A stretch of 48,167 nucleotides of DNA from Candidatus Falkowiibacteriota bacterium. Lineage in GTDB: Bacteria > Patescibacteriota > Patescibacteriia > Patescibacteriales > UBA12465. Each line of letters starts with the position of its first letter. The stretch's first letter is position 1. The stretch covers positions 1-48,167 of the forward strand of contig PWHG01000069.1 of assembly GCA_003554785.1 (NCBI GenBank), given 5' to 3'. Both the position numbers and the translations under genes were made by a program. Shown piece by piece: positions 41,411 through 48,167 of this stretch. The notes under the pieces are model-generated. The model had not been told where the DNA came from, made no database searches, and was given only the letters and a program-made list of their open reading frames with translations.

Positions 41411-42239
41411 ATGTTTTAGCTTTATATGAGCTCCTAACATAAAAACCAGCTTGAACATGCTTAAATCCCATTTTATAAGCTAAATTTTTATAAACTAAAA
41501 ACTCTTTATTAGTATAATATTTTTCAACCTTTGCATGTTTAGGACTTGGAGCTAAATATTGACCAATAGTTAAAATCTCAACTTTTGATTTTTTTAAATC
41601 TTTAAGGGTGTCTAAAACTTGTTTTTTAGTTTCCCCTAGTCCAAGCATTATGCCTGATTTCGTTTTTATTTGATTATTTAATTCTTTAGCTTTTTTTAAT
41701 AAGCTAAGGGATCTTAAATAATTACCTTCTGGTCTTAGTTTTGGAAATAATTCATCAACAGTTTCTATATTGTGATTTAATACATATGGCTTTAAATTAA
41801 CAGTTTTTTCTAAAGCTAAATTGTTGCCACCAAAATCAGGAATTAATAATTCAATTTTGCAACTTTTTCTTTTTTCTCTAATTTTTTCTACAGTTAGTTG
41901 AAATTGATCAGCACCACCATCTTCTAGATCATCTCGAGTGACGCTGGTAATTACCACATAATCTAAATTTAGTTTATCAACAACTTGGGAAATATTTTCA
42001 GCCTCATTTTTATTAACTATTTCGGGTTTTTTGTTTTCTATATTACAATATTTACAATTGCGAGTACAAATATCTCCTAAAATCATAAAGGTAGCGGTTG
42101 ATTTAGAAAAACATTCATAGCGATTAGGACAATTGCCTGACAAACAAACTGTGTTTACCTTTTTATTTTCTAACAAGCGGAGGGTTTTTAAATAATTATT
42201 TTTATTAAATTTTTTAATTTTTAAATAATTATTTTTCAT
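41403..42239 (-). CDS. lipA: Lipoyl synthase
   Basis: The 278-residue radical SAM enzyme inserts two sulfurs into protein-bound octanoate. The auxiliary cluster cysteines are C32, C37 and C43 (VCLSGNCPNRYECF), and the radical SAM cluster is CTRNCKYC (C58, C62, C65). ITSVTRDDLEDGGADQF and LMLGLGET-type MLGLGET blocks follow, and the C-terminal RSSY serine that ligates the auxiliary cluster is present in FYVRSSYKA. It overlaps the upstream reductase by 11 bases. No lipB gene is seen; the ligase pair may supply octanoyl or lipoyl groups instead. Confidence 0.96.
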   Translation of the reverse strand: MKNNYLKIKKFNKNNYLKTLRLLENKKVNTVCLSGNCPNRYECFSKSTATFMILGDICTRNCKYCNIENKKPEIVNKNEAENISQVVDKLNLDYVVITSVTRDDLEDGGADQFQLTVEKIREKRKSCKIELLIPDFGGNNLALEKTVNLKPYVLNHNIETVDELFPKLRPEGNYLRSLSLLKKAKELNNQIKTKSGIMLGLGETKKQVLDTLKDLKKSKVEILTIGQYLAPSPKHAKVEKYYTNKEFLVYKNLAYKMGFKHVQAGFYVRSSYKAKTYE

Positions 42240-43557
42240 TTTTTATTTTTAGTTTTTTTAAACAAAGTTCAGCAGCAACAATCACCGGGTCAAAGATTTC
42301 AGAAACAGCTGGATTATAACAAGTTTCTGATTTTATAAATTCTTCAAGTTTTAATTGATTTTTTATAGCCAAAGATACCATATTTAAATTTCCAGCCACA
42401 TCGCTGTAGCCAGCCATTTGACAACCCAATATTTTTCCTTTTAAGTCAGCTATTAAATAAACATAAAAATCCTTACTTTCTGGATAGTAGCTAGCTTTAT
42501 CTTTGCCCGTATAAAAAGCACTTGCTGTTTGTGTTTGTTTGTCCTGGCAATATTTATTTGTTAAACCACAAGATCCAAATATTAAATCACCAAATTTTGA
42601 TACACTGGTATTTAATACTTTCTCTCTTTTGCTAGATTTTTTAAGAATATTATTACTGACCACCCTGGCTTGTGAAACTGCTGTAGTCGCTAATTGACTT
42701 AAGGTTTTTTGATTGTCATAAAAATTAATTGACTCAACTATATCACCAAGCGCAAAAATATTATTATCGCTACTTTGATTATAGTCATTCACCACAACTC
42801 CTTGTTTGCATTTTAAATTTGCCTTTTTCGCTAAACTTAAATCAACTTTAAAACCACAGGCTAAAAATAAATGATCAAAGCTATTTTTATTATCTTGGCT
42901 AATTAATGTAGAGTTTTTAATTTCTTTTATTTCAATTCCTTCTAAAACCTCAACTCCGTTTTCTATCATTTTTTCTTTTATTTTTTGACTAATTTTTTTA
43001 TCATAGCTGTCTGCTAGTATTTCTGGTTTTGCTTCTACTAAACTGACCTTTAGCCCTAGTTTATTTAAAGCTTCAGCTAACTCTACTCCCACATAACCAG
43101 CCCCAACAATAACTGCCCTTTCTTTTCCTTTAACTTGTTTTTTTATACTCAAAGCATCATTAATATTTTTTAATCTAAAAAATTTATGCTCATCTAAACC
43201 TTTAATATCCGGTTTTTCAAACTTTAAACCACTGGCTAAAACTAAATAACTATAATCTAATTTTTTTCTCTGACCATCTTTTATATACTCAACTACTTTA
43301 TTTTTTTCATCTATATCAACTACTTCTGAATTTAGACGCAAATCTATTTTATTATATTGATAATATTTTTCATCAAATAGTAAAATATCCTCTGCCTTTT
43401 TAATCTTACCGCTAACTAGATAAGGCAAAGCACAGGGAGAATATTGAGTATGGCCTCCTTTTTCTAGGATAATTATTTCTGCTTCCTTGTTTTCTTTGCG
43501 TAACTGCCAAGCAACTTCACTGCCAGCAGTACCGCCACCAATTATTACTACTTTCAT
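42229..43557 (-). CDS. FAD/NAD(P)-dependent disulfide reductase, single-cysteine (CoADR/Nox-like) type
   Basis: The protein has 442 residues. The FAD-binding site is VVIIGGGTAGSEVAW (3-17), the NAD(P)-binding site is RAVIVGAGYVGVELAEAL (about 146-163), the second FAD block is NIFALGDIVE, and a C-terminal dimerisation domain closes the protein. The active site reads YSPCALPYLVSG with one cysteine (C42), as in coenzyme A-disulfide reductase, NADH oxidase and persulfide reductase. It lacks the CxxxxC pair of dihydrolipoamide dehydrogenase. In this operon it is the natural candidate to feed electrons to the lipoyl protein, but that use is inference. Confidence 0.92.
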   Translation of the reverse strand: MKVVIIGGGTAGSEVAWQLRKENKEAEIIILEKGGHTQYSPCALPYLVSGKIKKAEDILLFDEKYYQYNKIDLRLNSEVVDIDEKNKVVEYIKDGQRKKLDYSYLVLASGLKFEKPDIKGLDEHKFFRLKNINDALSIKKQVKGKERAVIVGAGYVGVELAEALNKLGLKVSLVEAKPEILADSYDKKISQKIKEKMIENGVEVLEGIEIKEIKNSTLISQDNKNSFDHLFLACGFKVDLSLAKKANLKCKQGVVVNDYNQSSDNNIFALGDIVESINFYDNQKTLSQLATTAVSQARVVSNNILKKSSKREKVLNTSVSKFGDLIFGSCGLTNKYCQDKQTQTASAFYTGKDKASYYPESKDFYVYLIADLKGKILGCQMAGYSDVAGNLNMVSLAIKNQLKLEEFIKSETCYNPAVSEIFDPVIVAAELCLKKLKIKNEK

Positions 43558-43561
43558 ATTT

Positions 43562-44047
43562 TTAATTTTTGATTTTATTTCCTGGATCAGGACATTCTTC
43601 TTCTAAACAAAATTCTATTTTTTCCTCTAGTTCATCTTCCATTTGAGCTGAAAAACCAATTGTTGGATCAAAGTCACCAATAAAAGTCATTGGCACTCCT
43701 GATGCTCTTGCTCCATATGCCTCAGCCATTTCTTGTAGTATTTGAGCATTGTCTCTGTCTTTCCAAGTTTCATACATCTTTATCTCAAGGTCTGAGTATT
43801 TATCTTGCATTTCTTCTAAAAATTCTCTTTCCACTTCACAATGTGGACATCCATCACCCCAGAAGAAATACAGAGTAGTTTTAGCGTCTGGTCTACTCTC
43901 TCCCAGTTGAGAAGAGCTGGTTTCATCAATACTGCCTTGACCTAGATTTTGATTGTTTATTTCAGTTTCACTTGGTGAAGCACAAGCTGAAATTAGAAAA
44001 ACTGACAAAACAATTATAATTGATAATAGATAATTTTTTTTAAACAT
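43562..44047 (-). CDS. Thioredoxin-fold lipoprotein
   Basis: The protein has 161 residues. A signal peptide ends in the lipobox LISAC (lipidated C22), followed by a Ser/Gln-rich linker. The thioredoxin-like domain (about 55-150) has FFWGDGCPHCEVEREFL (C67-P-H-C70), a DsbA-like active-site dipeptide, and a cis-proline segment ASGVPMTFIGDF. Two further cysteines (FCLEEECPDPG) lie near the C-terminus. It is anchored outside the membrane. It lies between the lipoyl-carrier gene (32-base gap) and the reductase gene (four-base gap). Confidence 0.9.
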   Translation of the reverse strand: MFKKNYLLSIIIVLSVFLISACASPSETEINNQNLGQGSIDETSSSQLGESRPDAKTTLYFFWGDGCPHCEVEREFLEEMQDKYSDLEIKMYETWKDRDNAQILQEMAEAYGARASGVPMTFIGDFDPTIGFSAQMEDELEEKIEFCLEEECPDPGNKIKN

Positions 44048-44079
44048 AAATTTATTATTATTATTTTTAAATATATTAA

Positions 44080-44481
44080 TTAATTATTTTCTACTTCTTC
44101 TTCAAGCCATGGTTGAACCTCCTTTGCGCTCAGTAGTTCATTTTTTTCTCCTGGATTGCTAATTTTAATTTTAGCAATCCAACCCTTCTCATAAGCATCT
44201 TCGTTTATAATACTGGGTTCATCAAAAACTTCTTCATTTACTGACTCAACTTTACCCGATAGTGGACTTGATAGATGACCGGTCCATTTAACTGCCTCCA
44301 GCGAGGCGTAGACATCGCCTTTTTTGATAGTTTTTCCAACTTCAGGTAATTTAATGAAAACAAACTCTTTAACCTTGTCAGCGGCTGGCTTAACTATTCC
44401 CAAAGTAGCTATGTCGTCTTCAATTTTGACCCAAGAATAATCTTGGTTGTAATATAATTTTTTTGGTAAATCTTTTTCCAT
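44080..44481 (-). CDS. GcvH-like lipoyl carrier protein, atypical
   Basis: The 133-residue protein has the glycine-cleavage H-protein fold: GIVKPAADKVKEFVFIKLPEVGKTIKKGD, a lipoyl-lysine hairpin YASLEAVKWTGHLSSPLSGKV (lysine 65), and YEKGWIAKIK. In canonical H proteins the hairpin reads ESVKA-(S)-(D/E), and a conserved H-x-W lies near the N-terminus; here they are EAVKWTGH and YSW. No P, T or L protein of glycine cleavage is present. It is cytoplasmic. It sits between a membrane thiol conduit and a thioredoxin lipoprotein, and its own lipoylation genes follow in the operon. A redox-carrier role like the lipoate-binding proteins of sulfur oxidisers is inferred. Confidence 0.85.
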   Translation of the reverse strand: MEKDLPKKLYYNQDYSWVKIEDDIATLGIVKPAADKVKEFVFIKLPEVGKTIKKGDVYASLEAVKWTGHLSSPLSGKVESVNEEVFDEPSIINEDAYEKGWIAKIKISNPGEKNELLSAKEVQPWLEEEVENN

Positions 44482-44486
44482 ATTTT

Positions 44487-45878
44487 TTAATTTAAATTAT
44501 TATTTTCATTATTATTATCTTCTTCTTGACCGTCATCTTTTGTGGCTTTTTCTATAATTTCTTTTTCTGTACCAATTTTTACTCCATATTTAGGCAACAG
44601 TTTTCTGTGAATAAATATCACTACAAAAGAAAGAACAATCGCAGAAGCAAAGATTAAAATAGTTCCACCTATATTATGCATTAAATTAGGATCAATTAAC
44701 ATAACCAAACCTAAGGCTAACATAATTACACCACCAATTAATTTTAGAATTCTACCATGCTTTTCTTCAAAACGACTAGATTTTAAGGTGAAAATAGCAG
44801 TTAATAGGATTATAATTTCTATCAATAGATAAATTGATACATATAAAATTAAAAGACTAAAAAAAGCCATGCCTTGAATTTGGCTTTGAGCTAAGATATT
44901 TGTCCAAATAAGAGGAAAGCCAGCTGTACAAGGTAACTCTACTAAAACCACTCCTAAAGCCAGTATGGTTGTACCAACTACCACTTGCCAGGTAGACTTA
45001 TCGCTTTTCATTATACCTCTGACATTTTTAAATATCTTGGGTGTAAATTTATCTGGTATAGTAAAAGATATACCCTTTTTATACCAGAAATAATCTTTTA
45101 TATTAACAGCCGCAAATATAAAAGCCATCATCGCTACTACTATTTGAATCCAGTTTAAATAACCAACATAAGTAAAGACATTAAGTAGTCCGGCCATAAA
45201 TGCAGCATAAGCAGTTCCAGTAACTAACAGAAAGGTTCCACCAACGATAAATATTTTTTTCTTTGAGCGAGTATAGATGACAATTCCTAACAGAAAGGTT
45301 ATAAGCCACAGGGAACATGGATTAAAGCCATCAATAAAAGCAATAATTCCTGTAGTGATTGCAATTGGAGTGGCTGAGAAATTAATTTCACCTACAATTG
45401 GTAAATTTACAACACTAGGATCCTCAGGAGTAATCTCTCTAGATTGCGGCATAGAAGAGGTTGTCCCTTTTATTTTCATCAGCGGACAAATACAATCCTT
45501 GTCATAACAATTAATGATTTGATTTTCTAAATTTTCTTCAATAGCACTATCACCAACTAAATAGTTATCACCAATAAATAAAATTGGATAAGCCCCACTG
45601 ACTAAACTATACTTATCTTTGAAAAGCTCATAGGTTTCTTCATTTTCTACTTCATCAACATTGTATTTTTCAATGTTTACTGAATAATCATCTTCAATTT
45701 CATCTAAATACTCATTTATACTTAAACACTGCGGACAGTCTTGTTTGTAAAATAAATGAATACACGGTTCTTGGTTATCCATCTCTAATTGATTGTCATT
45801 GGCTAACAAGGGGCTTAAATTAACCACAAAAATAGAAATGATAGCAATTACTGCTATAAATAATCTTTTTTTCAACAT
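44487..45878 (-). CDS. Secreted thioredoxin-like domain fused to a CcdA/DsbD-type membrane domain
   Basis: The protein has 463 residues. A signal peptide or anchor (about 5-27) precedes an extracytoplasmic thioredoxin-like domain (about 36-130) with FYKQDCPQCLSI (C48-P-Q-C51), a cis-proline GAYPILFIG, and extra cysteines (CYDKDCIC). The membrane domain (about 165-435, around seven helices) has FIDGFNPCSLW (C188) and VELPCTAGFP (C317), the paired membrane cysteines of CcdA/DsbD that carry electrons across the bilayer. A hydrophilic, Glu/Asn-rich cytoplasmic tail follows. It should pass reducing equivalents outward to the thioredoxin domain and lipoproteins. Confidence 0.88.
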   Translation of the reverse strand: MLKKRLFIAVIAIISIFVVNLSPLLANDNQLEMDNQEPCIHLFYKQDCPQCLSINEYLDEIEDDYSVNIEKYNVDEVENEETYELFKDKYSLVSGAYPILFIGDNYLVGDSAIEENLENQIINCYDKDCICPLMKIKGTTSSMPQSREITPEDPSVVNLPIVGEINFSATPIAITTGIIAFIDGFNPCSLWLITFLLGIVIYTRSKKKIFIVGGTFLLVTGTAYAAFMAGLLNVFTYVGYLNWIQIVVAMMAFIFAAVNIKDYFWYKKGISFTIPDKFTPKIFKNVRGIMKSDKSTWQVVVGTTILALGVVLVELPCTAGFPLIWTNILAQSQIQGMAFFSLLILYVSIYLLIEIIILLTAIFTLKSSRFEEKHGRILKLIGGVIMLALGLVMLIDPNLMHNIGGTILIFASAIVLSFVVIFIHRKLLPKYGVKIGTEKEIIEKATKDDGQEEDNNNENNNLN

Positions 45879-45884
45879 AAATTT

Positions 45885-46604
45885 TTAATTAATTAAATAT
45901 TTTATTAAATATTGACTATAATAAAGGCCACTGAGAATAAAAATAAAAGCTACGATATAGCGAACAATTTTTTCAAGTTTTTGAGTAATCCTAAAAGTTT
46001 TAGCTAATAACTTAAAACTAAAGGCAATAATTAAAGCAAAAACAATAACTGGTAAAGCACTTCCGATGGAAAAGAAAAGCGGTAAAAGTAAAGGACTGCC
46101 TGACTGAAGTACAAGTGGCACAAGGATGCCGAAAAATAAAACTCCACTATAAGGACAAAAGGCTAAAGCAAACAATACTCCTAAAATAAGTGAACCTAAA
46201 TAACCTTTTTGACCTAAATATTTTTGCCATTTAAAGAACCAATTGTTTGACTTTATAAAACTCAATCTTGTTTTTATAAACCCCAACATAAACAAAGCAA
46301 TAATGATCAGAAGTGGCCCTAAAACTATATTAACCCACTTTAAAAAAATACTTGATAAACTAAAAGCGGAAAAACCAAAATAAATTATTAAAGAAAGCAG
46401 TATATAAGTAATTGCTCTACCTAGGGTATAAAATAATCCAGAAAAAAGAACATGTTTAGAATTCTTTATTTTTTTCGATATATAAGCAACCGCAGTAATA
46501 TTAGTTGTCAGCGGACATGGGCTAATTGACATTAAAATTCCTAAAACAAAAACTGATAAAATCGGCCAATTATAATTATTTAAAAAACTATAAAATATCT
46601 CCAT
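45885..46604 (-). CDS. CcdA-like / ArsG-family membrane protein with paired cysteines
   Basis: The 239-residue protein has about six membrane helices. Cysteines are placed as in CcdA: LMSISPCPLTTNITA (C30) in the first helix and LAFCPYSGVLFFGIL (C150) in the fourth. The sequence style (ISPCPLTTNI, FCPYSGVLFFG) matches proteins often named ArsG or aromatic-arsenical efflux permease family, found beside ArsF-like proteins. The cysteine pair suggests thiol-disulfide transfer rather than simple transport. Gaps to its neighbours are six to seven bases. Confidence 0.8.
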   Translation of the reverse strand: MEIFYSFLNNYNWPILSVFVLGILMSISPCPLTTNITAVAYISKKIKNSKHVLFSGLFYTLGRAITYILLSLIIYFGFSAFSLSSIFLKWVNIVLGPLLIIIALFMLGFIKTRLSFIKSNNWFFKWQKYLGQKGYLGSLILGVLFALAFCPYSGVLFFGILVPLVLQSGSPLLLPLFFSIGSALPVIVFALIIAFSFKLLAKTFRITQKLEKIVRYIVAFIFILSGLYYSQYLIKYLIN

Positions 46605-46611
46605 AATAAAA

Positions 46612-47031
46612 TTAATTATCTAACCACTGTTTTGTCTTTTTTTCTAAATAATCAGTAAACTCATCTTGATCATTTAAATATCTCCAAACCGAAACATCTT
46701 CTTTAATTATATTTTCATTATCACTAATTATATTAAAATATAAACCTAGATTTCTAGCTGAAAATTTCTCAACTAACTCTTTATTCTCCTTATCATCATA
46801 ATTAATTTTTTTTAATTGCAGTTTATCTCTTTTAATTTTCTCATAAGCATTTTCTAGAAACTTCTCCATATTTTTACAAAAAACACAACGTTGATTTGAA
46901 TAAAAATAAACAATCTCAATTTTTTCTACATTTTCAACTGTTTCTTTTTGATCATTGTTTACCTGACTGCAAGCTGTCAAAAAAATTATTGGCAATATAA
47001 ATATTAAAATTAACAAAAAAAATTTTTTCAT
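46612..47031 (-). CDS. ArsF-like thioredoxin-fold lipoprotein
   Basis: From the ATG at 47031 the protein has 139 residues. A TTG at 47049 would overlap the permease gene and spoil the signal peptide. The signal ends in lipobox FLTAC (C21). The domain has EIVYFYSNQRCVFCKNMEKFL (C49-V-F-C52), then INYDDKENKELVEKFSARNL, the layout of ArsF-family proteins (annotated as nitrophenyl nitroreductase subunits) and related periplasmic thioredoxin folds. It begins one base after the permease stop, so translation is coupled. Confidence 0.82.
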   Translation of the reverse strand: MKKFFLLILIFILPIIFLTACSQVNNDQKETVENVEKIEIVYFYSNQRCVFCKNMEKFLENAYEKIKRDKLQLKKINYDDKENKELVEKFSARNLGLYFNIISDNENIIKEDVSVWRYLNDQDEFTDYLEKKTKQWLDN

Positions 47032-47032
47032 A

Positions 47033-48151
47033 TTAAATAATTGATCCAAAAATTAAACCACCAATTACTGAGTAAAAAACCACAAGCAACATATACACTA
47101 AAGTTTTTTTATTTCCCAACACCCTTCTAATAACTAATAAATTAGGTAAACTAAGTGAGGGCCCAGCTAAAAGCAAGGTTAGAGCTGGTCCTTGATTCAT
47201 TCCTTTAGCCATTAAAGCTTGAATTATAGGAACCTCAGTTAGGGTAGAAAAGTACATAAAAACCCCAAAAAGAGCCGCTATCAAATTACCAAAAACAGTA
47301 TTATTGCCAACTATTTGAGTTATTAACTCCTCGGGTAATAGTGGCATAATAAAACCGGCAATAAAAACACCGATCAACAGTAAAGGTAGTAATAATTTAG
47401 CAAACTTCCAGGTTTCACTTATCCATTCTTTATTGGTAGATTTTTTAAAGAAATAACTAGCTATAAAAACAACTAAAGCAACAAAAAACAGTATTAATAA
47501 ATATTTAATTCCTGCATTAATTGATAAACCAGAGACCACTAAGACGGCTAACATGCTTAACATGAAAAAAATAATATGTTTTGAATTATAATTATCATCT
47601 TTTTTACCTTCATTAACACTTAAATTTTCATTATTTTTTGTCTTTTCTTTAAAAATAAATTGCATTGATAAACCAACTAAAACTGCCATTATTATAGCTA
47701 AAATTATTCTCGCCAAACCTATTTCAAAGCCAAGCACTGACATAGTTAAAAATATTGCCGCTATATTAATTGCCGGACCAGAAAATAAAAAGGTAATTGC
47801 CGGACCCAAGCCCGCTCCTCTTTTGGAAATTCCGGCAAATAAAGGCAAAATTGTACATGAACAAACTGCCAAAAGAATCCCAGAAACAGAAGCAATTGAA
47901 TATGAAACATATTTTTTTGCCTGATTTCCTAGATACTTTAAAATAAATTCTTTTTTAATAAATACTGCAATTGCTCCAGCAATAAAAAAGGCTGGCAAAA
48001 GACAAGTTAAAACATGATCTCTGGCGTATTCATTTAACATAACCAGGCCAGCTAAAAAAGATGTACCTAAAACTGGTATATCAAGAGGCACAAAATAAAA
48101 AACTAAAAATACTGCTAAAAATAAAATTAGAGTTTTAATTTCTTTTTTCAT
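47033..48151 (-). CDS. ArsP-type permease (PF03773 family)
   Basis: The 372-residue protein has about eight to ten membrane helices. Family hallmarks are VLTCLLPAFFIAGAIAVFI, LLAVCSCTILPLFAGISKRGAGLG (cysteines C97 and C99) and FLFSGPAINIAAI, with an internal repeat GPALTLLLAGPSLSLPNLLV. ArsP proteins export trivalent organoarsenicals; other members of this permease family have unknown substrates. The C-S-C pair could ligate a metalloid. It is the first gene of the operon inside the window; its promoter region extends past the right edge. Confidence 0.88.
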   Translation of the reverse strand: MKKEIKTLILFLAVFLVFYFVPLDIPVLGTSFLAGLVMLNEYARDHVLTCLLPAFFIAGAIAVFIKKEFILKYLGNQAKKYVSYSIASVSGILLAVCSCTILPLFAGISKRGAGLGPAITFLFSGPAINIAAIFLTMSVLGFEIGLARIILAIIMAVLVGLSMQFIFKEKTKNNENLSVNEGKKDDNYNSKHIIFFMLSMLAVLVVSGLSINAGIKYLLILFFVALVVFIASYFFKKSTNKEWISETWKFAKLLLPLLLIGVFIAGFIMPLLPEELITQIVGNNTVFGNLIAALFGVFMYFSTLTEVPIIQALMAKGMNQGPALTLLLAGPSLSLPNLLVIRRVLGNKKTLVYMLLVVFYSVIGGLIFGSII

Positions 48152-48167
48152 AACTTATAAAAATTTA

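Noticed and set aside
42229-43557. Canonical dihydrolipoamide dehydrogenase
   Set aside because: The redox-active CxxxxC pair is missing; a single active cysteine places it in the CoADR/Nox class.

Overview
The window looks like part of a Candidate Phyla Radiation (Patescibacteria) chromosome. The evidence is a base composition of roughly 30 % G+C (judged by eye), a 16S rRNA gene carrying large insertions, the standard genetic code (TGA used as a stop), almost no Shine-Dalgarno sequences in front of genes, and small proteins of the kind typical of this group. I cannot fix the phylum within CPR without a 16S tree.

Layout. 1-3530: the last 42 codons of a transposase run straight into a perfect sigma-70 promoter. 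This drives a stand-alone 16S rRNA gene interrupted twice: by a group I intron encoding a LAGLIDADG endonuclease (after E. coli U793) and by a 487-nt non-coding insertion in the decoding region (between positions 1399 and 1400). A pre-16S processing stem and a terminator close the unit, and no 23S gene follows. 3544-9583: trpS, a 48-residue protein gene, tRNA-Pro, an LCP-family envelope enzyme, der, pth, a structured RNA element, and dprA. 9626-20207: topA, then pheT, pheS, a membrane protein and valS on the minus strand, a degenerate DHH protein, and tRNA-Ile(UAU) and tRNA-Val. 20233-28579: hsp20, a VanW-family protein, a probable new small RNA with its own promoter and terminator, a ComEC-like hydrolase, a lysine-rich histone-like protein, and glyS-argS-tyrS. 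28671-34532: a membrane protein, a tandem two-motor PilB-type ATPase, a translin-family protein, a small phosphoesterase and an inositol-monophosphatase-like enzyme. 34527-40363: a UvrA without the UvrB-binding domain, a phospholipase D and patatin pair, and an AbiEi/AbiEii toxin-antitoxin pair.

40384-48151 is a compact ten-gene minus-strand operon and the most unusual part. In transcription order it encodes an ArsP-type permease, an ArsF-like thioredoxin-fold lipoprotein, an ArsG/CcdA-like membrane protein with paired cysteines, a secreted thioredoxin domain fused to a CcdA/DsbD-like membrane domain, a GcvH-like lipoyl carrier, a second thioredoxin-fold lipoprotein, a single-cysteine FAD/NAD(P) disulfide reductase, lipoyl synthase, and a lipoate-protein ligase split into two genes. 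My reading is a self-contained lipoyl-dependent thiol relay that moves reducing power from NAD(P)H across the membrane to extracytoplasmic thioredoxin lipoproteins. It may be linked to metalloid or organoarsenical handling. The individual families are recognisable; the combined function is inference.

Seven aminoacyl-tRNA synthetases, three tRNAs, der, pth and the 16S gene make the rest mainly translation-related. Several genes have probable 5' ends at or within a few bases of the start codon, which suggests that leaderless translation is common here.
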